From Nitrospina sp. (lineage in GTDB: Bacteria; Nitrospinota; Nitrospinia; Nitrospinales; JACRGP01): DNA of 64,000 nt. Below, one piece after another: positions 54,074 to 62,608 of this stretch. The stretch spans positions 1-64,000 of the forward strand of contig JACAVV010000026.1 of NCBI GenBank assembly GCA_024648695.1. The letters are read 5' to 3'. The notes beneath the pieces are model-generated. The model made no database searches. It was not told the origin of the DNA and saw only the letters and a list, made by a program, of their open reading frames with translations. The position numbers and the translations under genes were made by a program. Position 1 is the stretch's first letter. Every line of letters starts with the position of its first letter.

Positions 54074-56851
54074 ATGGGGACGATTAACCCTAAAAAATGG
54101 ACCTGTATTATACCTGTTGCGGGGAAGGGTTCCCGCCTGGGTTATGACCGGCCTAAAACGCTTTATCCCATTAATGGCCGCTCAATGCTTTCCCGCTTGA
54201 TTTCGTTTTTTCGAAACCATTGTTCAACCTTTGTGATAGTGGTTTCACCGGAAGGTGAAAGTGACGTGGTTCAGGAATTAAATTCTCTTTCTGACAAAAT
54301 CAACTATTCCATAGCAGTCCAGCCAAAACCCACAGGAATGGCGGATGCTATTTTATGTGCAAAGCAATATTGCAATACCGAGCAACTAGTTTGTGTTTGG
54401 GGGGATCAAATATGTTTGCTGGAAAGCACGATCCAAAAAACGTTGGAGTTTCATCAATCGAATTCTGAAAATGTTCTAACCTTGCCTACAGTTTGGAAAA
54501 AAAATCCCTATATTCATATTCAACGTGACGAGACGGGCCGAGTAATCAAGGTTCTTCAAGCCAGAGAGGGAGAAATTGATGTTGATATGGGCGAAAACGA
54601 TTGCGGACTGTTTTCCTTCCAGACAAAAGCACTTTTTTCGATTTTGGAAAAATTTCGAACCCGCAATGAAGTCCGGGGAGGAAAAACAGGGGAACAAAAC
54701 TTATTACAATTTTTTCCGGAATTTGAAAACCTTGGGCGGGTCAATACACTTTCAATCGCTACGGAGGAAGAGACCTTGGGCGTGAACACTGTTGAGGAAG
54801 CTAAACTGGCAGAGTCTATATTGGTGGATCGTGAAAATAATGCATTCCCCACAAAGTTACGTGTGGTTATGTTTTCGGGAGGACGGGGAACTTCCACCCT
54901 GGCACCCCTGCTAACGAATCACCCTCAAATCCAACTAACCATGTTGATTAACGGCTATGATGATGGTTTATCAACCGGTCGTTTGAGAGAATTCATACCG
55001 GGTTTCCTGGGACCCTCCGATTTCAGAAAAAACCTGGCTCGTCTCATTCCCTCAGATAATCCTAGCAACCGGGCCTTAAAATTCATAATAGAATACCGTT
55101 TGCCGGATTCACTAGAATATGCAGATGCGATTACCTTATTAGATAATTTATTGGAGAATGAATCCTCCCTGCTATCAGAAGAGTTTTGGGAACATTTGAA
55201 TTCCCTGACAATTTTCCATGCAAAATATTTTCAACGAAAAATCAAACGATTCCTGGAGTATTGCAAAGACCAGGAAAAAAAAGACATCTATTTTTCCTTT
55301 CAAGATTGTTCCTTGGGTAACATTCTCTTTGCTGGAATTTTTCTGGAAATGGACCGGGATTTTAACAAGAGCCTTGCGAGTTTTGTTGAAGCAGTCAAAC
55401 CAAAGGCAAAAATTTTAAATCTTACGCAAGGTGAGCCTCTGGTATTAGTCGGGTTGAAATCCGATGGTTCTGTAATGAAAAAAGAGGCCGATATTGTAGC
55501 TCCCCAAAATAAATTTAAAATGAAGGATATTTTCTTATTAGAGAAATATCTTTCTAATGATGAGTTAAAAGACCTGGAGAAACTTGATTTAGAAGAAAAG
55601 CATCAAACGTTGCTAAAACGAGAAGTGTTGCCTCAAATTTCAGAAGATACCAGAAATGAAATTGAAAATGCAGACCTGATTATTTATGGCCCCGGCACAC
55701 AACATTCTTCTTTATTTCCCAGCTACCTTACTGTCGGTCTATATGAGGCAATAAAAAAGAATGTCCACGCGGAAAAAATATTTATTTCAAACATTGTAAG
55801 AGATCATGAAATTCAGGATGAAACAACCAACACCTTGGTTGATAAATTCATTTACTACATGAACCGAAAAAGAACTTCAAAAATAACTTCCGATGGAATG
55901 GTGAATCAGTTTTTCTTTCAGCAAACCGGTGAAAACCCCAAGGGCAAATCAAATAGCCCGGATTATCTTGATTTGGATATCGGGAATTTTAAAGTTGGGA
56001 ATGATAAACAAGTGATAATGGACTGGGAAGATGAAGGCGGAACCCATCATGGAAGCAGGGTTGTTGATGAACTGATATCAATTGTCAACGAAAAGGTGAA
56101 GCACAAAATTAAAAATGTGCACTATATGGTATCTATCATTGTCCCTGTTTTGAACGAAGAACATACTTTAGAAAAGGTTTTATCCGATCTCAATCTGATC
56201 AATTTCCAGCCCCATGGATTGTCTAAAGAAATCATTGTTGTTGATGGAGGGTCAAACGATAACTCCGTAGAAATTGCCAAATCCAAAAATTATGTTCGTT
56301 TTTACCAACTACCGAATGACGTCCATGGCCGGGGGGCGGCCTTTCGACTAGGAGTCGAAAAGGCCAAAGGGGATATTGTTGCTCTTTTCCCTTCAGATGA
56401 TGAGTATGAAGCCAAAGACTTGCTTGGCTTGGTCGATACCAAAAACCAGGGTGAGTTCGAGGTGATTTTTGGCAGTCGCTCTATTAGATGCCGGGATATA
56501 ACAGGGCGAATTAACCAGATTTACGCAGGAAAAATAGTGCCTTCCCTGATTTCAAAATTTGGGGGAATGTTTTTTTCTATTTTATATTTGATCTTATTCA
56601 ACCGATTTATTACGGACCCTTTTACAGGGGTAAAAATTTTTAACAGGCGGCTTTTTAATTCACTTGGACTGAAAGCAAACGGCGTTGAACTGGAAGCGGA
56701 AATTTTAGCCAGGTTAGCAAAAGAAAGAGCTTTTATTCTCGAATTACCAATTGATTATCGACCAAGACTAAAGTCTGAAGGAAAGAAAATCACGGTTTTG
56801 GAAGGACTCTATACTTTGCTCTATCTTATAAAAATGAAGTTTAGCCAATAA
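54074..56851 (+). CDS. Fusion: sugar nucleotidyltransferase - YvcK/CofD-like - GT2
   Basis: A 925 aa three-domain protein. Residues 1-245 are a sugar-phosphate nucleotidyltransferase with GKGSRLGYDRPKTLYPI (17-33) and VCVWGDQICLLES. Residues about 262-640 resemble the YvcK/CofD family: MFSGGRGTSTLAPLL in the place of GGGTGLSxLL, NGYDDGLSTGRLRE in the place of ADDGGSSGRLR, GPSDFRKNLARLI, and YGPGTQHSSLFPSYL near 537. Residues about 683-925 are a GT2 glycosyltransferase with IIVPVLNEEHTL, VVDGGSNDNS and PSDDEYEAKD. One frame runs through with no stop, so it is not an assembly slip between genes. It could activate a sugar, then handle and transfer a phospho-sugar. I know of no described protein with this order, but cannot search. 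Confidence 0.85.
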   Translation: MGTINPKKWTCIIPVAGKGSRLGYDRPKTLYPINGRSMLSRLISFFRNHCSTFVIVVSPEGESDVVQELNSLSDKINYSIAVQPKPTGMADAILCAKQYCNTEQLVCVWGDQICLLESTIQKTLEFHQSNSENVLTLPTVWKKNPYIHIQRDETGRVIKVLQAREGEIDVDMGENDCGLFSFQTKALFSILEKFRTRNEVRGGKTGEQNLLQFFPEFENLGRVNTLSIATEEETLGVNTVEEAKLAESILVDRENNAFPTKLRVVMFSGGRGTSTLAPLLTNHPQIQLTMLINGYDDGLSTGRLREFIPGFLGPSDFRKNLARLIPSDNPSNRALKFIIEYRLPDSLEYADAITLLDNLLENESSLLSEEFWEHLNSLTIFHAKYFQRKIKRFLEYCKDQEKKDIYFSFQDCSLGNILFAGIFLEMDRDFNKSLASFVEAVKPKAKILNLTQGEPLVLVGLKSDGSVMKKEADIVAPQNKFKMKDIFLLEKYLSNDELKDLEKLDLEEKHQTLLKREVLPQISEDTRNEIENADLIIYGPGTQHSSLFPSYLTVGLYEAIKKNVHAEKIFISNIVRDHEIQDETTNTLVDKFIYYMNRKRTSKITSDGMVNQFFFQQTGENPKGKSNSPDYLDLDIGNFKVGNDKQVIMDWEDEGGTHHGSRVVDELISIVNEKVKHKIKNVHYMVSIIVPVLNEEHTLEKVLSDLNLINFQPHGLSKEIIVVDGGSNDNSVEIAKSKNYVRFYQLPNDVHGRGAAFRLGVEKAKGDIVALFPSDDEYEAKDLLGLVDTKNQGEFEVIFGSRSIRCRDITGRINQIYAGKIVPSLISKFGGMFFSILYLILFNRFITDPFTGVKIFNRRLFNSLGLKANGVELEAEILARLAKERAFILELPIDYRPRLKSEGKKITVLEGLYTLLYLIKMKFSQ

Positions 56852-56862
56852 GAGGATTTTCA

Positions 56863-57591
56863 GTGAAAACAGTTTCTATAATAATCCCGGCCTATAATGA
56901 GGAAGCTTCTATCGGTCTATTGATGGATAAAATACGAACCGTTGATACGGAATCCCTTGGATTTCAAAAAGAAATAATAATTGTTGATGATGGTTCCACC
57001 GATTCCACTGCAGAAATTGTGAAAAACTTGCTGGATGAAAATATACAATTCCTCCAGCAAGAGAATCAGGGAAAAGGAAAAGCCGTTCAGAACGGTATCG
57101 CTAAGGCGACCGGGGAGTTTGTTTTGGTTCAAGATGCCGACCTTGAGTATGAGCCCAAGGATTATATTCCATTACTAAAAAATATTACGGGTTCAAATAG
57201 CGTCGTTTATGGCAGTCGAACCATGGGCCAGTATTATAAGTATAATAGAAAATTCCCTTTTCCTGGGCGCCATAATACCCAGGCATTTGGACCCTGGATT
57301 GCGGGCGTGGTACTAACTTTTTGGGTTTTCCTGTTATATGGTAGATGGATAACAGATACTCTTACAGGATATAAGGTTTATCCAAGAGATTTAATTTGCA
57401 AATTGAATATTGTAACTTGCGGATTTGAAACGGATCACGAGATCACATCCAAACTTTTGAAAAAGAAAATAGGGATCAAAGAAGTTCCCATTGAGTACTA
57501 TCCCAGGACCATTGAAGAAGGGAAAAAAATCAGATTTAGCGATGGAATCAAAGCCATATTAACCTTTTTGAAATTCCGCTGGTTTTCCTGA
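56863..57591 (+). CDS. GT2 glycosyltransferase (dolichol-phosphate mannosyltransferase-like)
   Basis: A 242 aa cytoplasmic-face GT2 enzyme with SIIIPAYNEEASIG, VDDGSTDST and VQDADLEYEP, the sugar-nucleotide binding core, a hydrophobic segment (about 143-163) and TLTGYKVYPR. The start codon is GTG with AGAGGA six bases upstream. It follows the three-domain fusion by 11 bases and resembles that protein's C-terminal domain, so the operon has two GT2 activities. It probably loads a polyprenyl phosphate with a sugar. Confidence 0.88.
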   Translation: MKTVSIIIPAYNEEASIGLLMDKIRTVDTESLGFQKEIIIVDDGSTDSTAEIVKNLLDENIQFLQQENQGKGKAVQNGIAKATGEFVLVQDADLEYEPKDYIPLLKNITGSNSVVYGSRTMGQYYKYNRKFPFPGRHNTQAFGPWIAGVVLTFWVFLLYGRWITDTLTGYKVYPRDLICKLNIVTCGFETDHEITSKLLKKKIGIKEVPIEYYPRTIEEGKKIRFSDGIKAILTFLKFRWFS

Positions 57592-57745
57592 TAAAGGTTT
57601 ATTCCTTCATTAGATAACTAAAGGAAACCAGAAAAATTCGAAATTCAAAAAATAATGAATCTATTGTTGCATAAGAAATTGTTCTTTTAAAACTTATAAG
57701 TGGTTGACCTGTAATAAATTTAAGAACTGGTAACTGAGTTCCAGA

Positions 57746-59977
57746 TCATGAAGCATAGATTCTTAAATGCACCTCATCATAAAAAGAATTATTGTTCTTC
57801 TTGATTATAAAGAAAATATGCTCATTTTTAGATACTCTTAAATCGAATTTTCTTAGGGTTCTATTGGTCTCGTCAACCTTGAATTCGCCAACAGGGGCAT
57901 CATCCTTTTTAATGGTTAAAATAACTCCATCGCTATTTTTACCTAAGAATGTTAAGTTTACATCCAGAACAAATTGAACTATCAAATCTTCACTTCCTAT
58001 CCATTTAAAATCCAAAACAGCATCTTTTTCGTTTCCTGGATGTAAAACAAAATGGTTATCTTTTTCCTTCCTAATCCACGGATAATGCTCACTTGAACTT
58101 AATCTTTTGACACCCTCGATTAACCTTAATTCATGAAACTCTCGTGTATTTCTATTCTGGGCATATTCCTTTACAGCAAAATATCTTTTTTTGTGTGGCA
58201 ACAATAAAACTTGGGTATTTAACCAGGAAAAACTTTCTGCCTCACTCAAACCCAAAGGAAAATCATAGTCATATAATTTACGTTTGTAAGAATCATACCT
58301 AGTCGCAAAAAAATATTTAGTGTCACCATTTTTGGCTTTTTCTGCAAGTTCATCTTGAGAAATAACTTTAAACTTTATCCGGTTGTCCAACATTAATTGA
58401 AAACTCAACGGGGGTTTATTGTTTTTATCAATATAAATGGTGGTATCCATATTGATAAGTTTTGGGTTTAAATATTGCCCTCCATTAACTTTTTCTACAT
58501 ATAAATAGTTTGATGTTTTTATTGAGATAAATAACAAGGCAATAACTACACAATATATGCTTCGCTTAACAATTTCTTTGTTATCTTTAAGTAAATTAAA
58601 AAGCAAACATAAACAAACATAAAGAAATACCGGTATAAATAAAGCGTAGTGGTTGTTGATGTCAAGATGCTTTTCCAGGCTGAAATTAATAACAGCTAAA
58701 ATTTCTGCATATGGTTCTAAATCATGGGTCTGCAAAAGCACATAGATAACAACTAATGCAATTCCTTCGGCCGTTAACCTTATAGATGCAAGGTATGAAA
58801 ATATTTTTTCTGAAATTCTTGGGTTTGCTATCACCATAAGGAAAAAAGGAGCAATCAAATAACCATATAATCTCTCATGAAAAATATAATAATTCTTATC
58901 GGGATATGCCCACTCGATATGACTGACACTATGTAAGGATAGAACTAAAGGCATGGCGGCGGTCATAAGAATCAAAATAATTCCAAGCGTTATATACTCA
59001 CTGTTTTCACGCTTTTGTCCCCTAATGAATAATTGTTTTAGAACTATAAAAACTACGAAAAATGGTAGGAAAAGAGTGTATGAAAATAAATTTAAAAGAC
59101 TCCCAGCGTAGGTGAGCATAATATTTAGTGGCTGATTAAAGTTATAAATGGAAACATCGCCACTATATCGCCCAATCCCTGTGACCGGAGCAAGTTGTTG
59201 GGTAAACCACAAAAGAGAAATATAACTAAATAGAAACCAAAAAAGTATTTTCAGTGAGAACAACCATTCCAGCTTGAATCCAAAGGTGATCATTATTATG
59301 GCAACCACCACAATAACCGGCAACAAGACAAATGTTTGTTTTACATAAAAAAATAAAACGCAAGCTGAAGCCAGGCCAACTATTGATTTGACGATAATCT
59401 GCTTTTTAAAAACGGTGTTTTTAATAGCTTTTGTTGTTAAAAAACAGAAGGCATAAAAAGAACAATAGTATATGGGTTCTGTCATTATTAGCCCTGTAAA
59501 ACTGGAATATGGCATAAGATGCCCAGAAATAATAACGGCAAATAGTCCTACTATTGGTTTATGACTTGATACTAAATTAAAAAGTTTAAATAGAAAATGG
59601 ACTCCCACACAAATAAAAACGCTGTTGAAAACAACTATTCCAGCTCTCACATATATGTATTCATGAAAAAAATGAAAAGGTGAGATAAGCAATGGATATA
59701 AAAAGTTTGGTTGAGACCCTAATATATCGTCAGCACTAAATCCCGCCATCATTGAAACATCGTCAATATATAAAGACGCTATATTCCTTGAAATGCTCAA
59801 ATAAAAAGGGCCATCACCAGAAGGCTGGGCTCTAATGGTTGTGCCAATAGCTATATGAAATATTAAAAATACAAATTGAGACAACACATACCAAATCGTT
59901 ACTGGACTGGCTTGATAAGCCTTCTTCCAAAAACCCCAAAATCCGTGACTTGTTTCGTATTTTTCTTTTACTTCCAT
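57746..59977 (-). CDS. Polytopic membrane protein, probable GT-C glycosyltransferase
   Basis: A 743 aa protein with about eleven spans in the first 480 residues and a periplasmic C-terminal part. The first loop has RAQPSGDGPFYLSISRNIASLY with an acidic residue as in GT-C enzymes; the rest matches no family I can name. The C-terminus (KWIGSEDLIVQFVLDVNLTF and VGEFKVDETNRTLRKFDLRV) is beta-rich. AT-rich like its neighbours. It is the only gene of the island facing the other way and converges with the GT2 gene. Confidence 0.7.
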   Translation of the reverse strand: MEVKEKYETSHGFWGFWKKAYQASPVTIWYVLSQFVFLIFHIAIGTTIRAQPSGDGPFYLSISRNIASLYIDDVSMMAGFSADDILGSQPNFLYPLLISPFHFFHEYIYVRAGIVVFNSVFICVGVHFLFKLFNLVSSHKPIVGLFAVIISGHLMPYSSFTGLIMTEPIYYCSFYAFCFLTTKAIKNTVFKKQIIVKSIVGLASACVLFFYVKQTFVLLPVIVVVAIIMITFGFKLEWLFSLKILFWFLFSYISLLWFTQQLAPVTGIGRYSGDVSIYNFNQPLNIMLTYAGSLLNLFSYTLFLPFFVVFIVLKQLFIRGQKRENSEYITLGIILILMTAAMPLVLSLHSVSHIEWAYPDKNYYIFHERLYGYLIAPFFLMVIANPRISEKIFSYLASIRLTAEGIALVVIYVLLQTHDLEPYAEILAVINFSLEKHLDINNHYALFIPVFLYVCLCLLFNLLKDNKEIVKRSIYCVVIALLFISIKTSNYLYVEKVNGGQYLNPKLINMDTTIYIDKNNKPPLSFQLMLDNRIKFKVISQDELAEKAKNGDTKYFFATRYDSYKRKLYDYDFPLGLSEAESFSWLNTQVLLLPHKKRYFAVKEYAQNRNTREFHELRLIEGVKRLSSSEHYPWIRKEKDNHFVLHPGNEKDAVLDFKWIGSEDLIVQFVLDVNLTFLGKNSDGVILTIKKDDAPVGEFKVDETNRTLRKFDLRVSKNEHIFFIIKKNNNSFYDEVHLRIYAS

Positions 59978-60952
59978 TTCTTGCCTTATGAGTTTTTTCT
60001 GGATTTACAATTTACCTTAGGATTTGAGACTTTTTCTCCGCAAATTTGTCACCTTTTGTTGCGGAATTAATTGGTCTAATATCAAAATAGGATTTATATT
60101 GCTTTACTAATCCGATCCTTATGAGGGCGATTAAAAACATCTGATATGGATTTATGAAGTGTCACCAACTGCATTCCACTTAGTATAATAATGATGAAAT
60201 TCTCGAAAATGGCGTTCGGATTAAGTATTTGGGGGCAATGTAATTGTGTTACACACTGCTCTGATAATCGAAGTAAAAAAATGGTGACTAAAAAGAAGGA
60301 CGACCCATAATTATCTGTTCAGTAAGCGGGAATTTATTCTATTTTACTGCTTTCTTGTTATCAAGATAAAACGGTATCCTTAAAATAAATCAAATTGACT
60401 TTCTCTAGCAAATATATCGTACCGTTTAAAGTAGAATTACTATTGAACTCTAATTTAAGAGAAAAAATTCTCTTTGAATTCGTGCCTTTATTCAGGTAGA
60501 GGTCCTGTAAACTAAACAATGCCAGAGATAATGAAACCCTCCTATATCCAGAATAAATAGTTGCTGTCCAAATATAACCGTTGGATGGAAAAGAGTCTCA
60601 AAATAATTTGATAATTAAATAGACATTTCAAATTTAGAGATATATTTTAGAAACTGGTTTTATTACATAAAGCGAGAAATTTAGCGGCTTTTTCTAAGAC
60701 AAAAATTTATGAAAATGCTTATCCAATATTTTTGTTCACCCCTTGTTTTCAAAGGTCTCACAACAATTGAATGTGCAATAATACCGTCTAAAAGAGATGT
60801 CATTTTTCTCTTTGAATTGGACAGAAACTTAACCATCAGAAAAGATAATACCAATCAGACTCGAACGTTTAACTACCCATAGAGATTTAAAAAAAACAAA
60901 CCCGGAAAAATCCGGTTCCTAAACGCCAGTACCTGCACGTTATCCTTAAAAA
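59978..60952. other. Long AT-rich intergenic region, 975 bases
   Basis: No open frame above about 60 codons on either strand and no tRNA or transposase fragment. Strongly AT-rich. It separates two divergently transcribed glycan genes and holds a terminator-like hairpin facing left near its right end. It could contain decayed sequence from an earlier gene or insertion. Confidence 0.5.
60888..60917 (-). terminator. Terminator-like hairpin on the minus strand, orphan
   Basis: Read leftward, AACCGGATTTTTCCGGGTT is a 5-pair GC stem (CCGGA/TCCGG) with a 4-base loop, followed by TGTTTTTTTT. It points away from the FkbM gene and no gene on the minus strand ends here, so its purpose is unclear (it may stop antisense transcription from within the FkbM gene). 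Confidence 0.4.
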
Positions 60953-62608
60953 ATGCGAACAAAGACTTTTATTTCCTACGCCCAAAATTTTGAAGACGTC
61001 ATTTTATGGCGGGCTTTAAAGAAAATAAAAAAAGGTTTCTATATTGATGTTGGAGCTAACAATCCCAACGTGGAAAATGTAACCAAAGCATTTTATGAAA
61101 ACGGATGGAGCGGGATTAATGTGGAACCCATTTCCCAATGGTATAAAATGTTGGAAAAAGAACGGCCCCGTGACATTAACCTTAACACCGCAGTTGGAAA
61201 TGAAAAAGGCGAAGTAATTCTTTATGAAATCCCAGGCACAGGTCTATCAACCTTCAGCAAGGAATACGCGGAATCTTATAAGGCCAAAGAAGACCTGAAA
61301 GTTGTCAATAGGAATGTCCCTGTTACTACATTATCTGATATTTGTGATCGGTATCATTCTGCACCCATTCATTTTTTGAATATTGATGTAGAAGGTATGG
61401 AAAGCCAGGTTTTGCAAGGGATGGATTTCACCAAATACAGACCCTGGGTTATTTTATGTGAGGCTACCATTCCCAACTCACAAAAAGCAAACTATAAAGG
61501 TTGGGAAACCATATTATTGAATAGTGATTACAAGTTCGTTTATTTTGATGGTCTCAACCGTTATTATATTGCCAAAGAACATAAAAAACTAAGTTCTTCC
61601 TTTAAGACTCCTCCAAATATTTTTGATGGGTTTTTGTTGAGTGGTTATAGTCAGTCGCTTGAGAAAGGGATACGCCTGAAAAATGAAATTCAAGAGTTGA
61701 AAGCAAAAGGCCTTGAACGAGAGACCAGTTTAACCCAGAACTTAAAAACTCAAGAAAATCTGATAGAGTCATTAAAGCTTAAACTTGAAGAGAGTGATGC
61801 CAAAATTGCTGAATTAAATCAATCTTCGCATCATTGGTATCTTGAAACTGGGAAAGAAAAAGAACATTCACAAGCCTTGCAAGCAGAAAATGAACGTTGT
61901 GAGGAACAACTGAAGGAACAAAAAGAATTTAACAAGAAGTTGAGCCTAGAGCTTGAGAGTAGCCAGGCGTTGTCATTGGAGTTTCATCAAGCATTACGTC
62001 AATTATCAAAAGAAAAAAGACACCTACAAGAGGAAGTGGATCTAGACAAACAAAAAATTAAAAGCTTAGAGCAATTAAATCAAGACATAAGAATCAGTTT
62101 GGCTGGATATGACGAATTGAAGCAGAAACATAACGAGTTGAATAATCAATGTCACCATTGGTTTGAAGCTCATAATCAAGCAAATCAAAGTTTGTTGGAA
62201 ATGCGCCAAAGCTTTTTTTGGCGGGCCACAATACCCTTACGAACATTGAGCGGATTTGTTAAACGTTCCCTTTCCTGGTTGAAACACAAACCCAAGGCAA
62301 TGATAAAAAATGTTGTTTTTATCATGGTTTCATATCTTTTTAGATTTCCACTATTTAAAGGAAAGCTAATTAATTTTTTTTCAAATAACCCGGAATTGAA
62401 AAACCGCTTTGAAAAATGGGTGCTTCAAAAACCCAGGTTAACAGCTTTTTTTTCTGAAGAAGGGCTAGTTAATCCCAAGGCATTCCAGCCAGCTTCGTCA
62501 ATCCAGTCGGTCCAATCCGAAAGAAAACTAGAAACCACTGAGCCGCTAAATCCCACCGCAAAAAAGATTTATACCAGCTTGATGAACCTTGAGAAAGATA
62601 CCATTTAA
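60953..62608 (+). CDS. FkbM-family methyltransferase with long coiled coil
   Basis: A 551 aa protein. Residues 1-210 are an FkbM-type O-methyltransferase: FISYAQNFEDVILWRAL, KGFYIDVGANNP (SAM motif I), NVEPISQWYKML, and FLNIDVEGMESQVLQGMDF. Residues about 235-425 are a heptad-rich coiled coil (ELKAKGLERETSL onward), then two hydrophobic or basic helices (RATIPLRTLSGFVKRS, MIKNVVFIMVSYLFRFPLF) that may associate with the membrane. FkbM enzymes methylate sugars or hydroxyls on glycans and lipids. The coiled coil probably organises the enzyme on a partner. Its stop shares a base with the start of the next gene. Confidence 0.85.
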   Translation: MRTKTFISYAQNFEDVILWRALKKIKKGFYIDVGANNPNVENVTKAFYENGWSGINVEPISQWYKMLEKERPRDINLNTAVGNEKGEVILYEIPGTGLSTFSKEYAESYKAKEDLKVVNRNVPVTTLSDICDRYHSAPIHFLNIDVEGMESQVLQGMDFTKYRPWVILCEATIPNSQKANYKGWETILLNSDYKFVYFDGLNRYYIAKEHKKLSSSFKTPPNIFDGFLLSGYSQSLEKGIRLKNEIQELKAKGLERETSLTQNLKTQENLIESLKLKLEESDAKIAELNQSSHHWYLETGKEKEHSQALQAENERCEEQLKEQKEFNKKLSLELESSQALSLEFHQALRQLSKEKRHLQEEVDLDKQKIKSLEQLNQDIRISLAGYDELKQKHNELNNQCHHWFEAHNQANQSLLEMRQSFFWRATIPLRTLSGFVKRSLSWLKHKPKAMIKNVVFIMVSYLFRFPLFKGKLINFFSNNPELKNRFEKWVLQKPRLTAFFSEEGLVNPKAFQPASSIQSVQSERKLETTEPLNPTAKKIYTSLMNLEKDTI

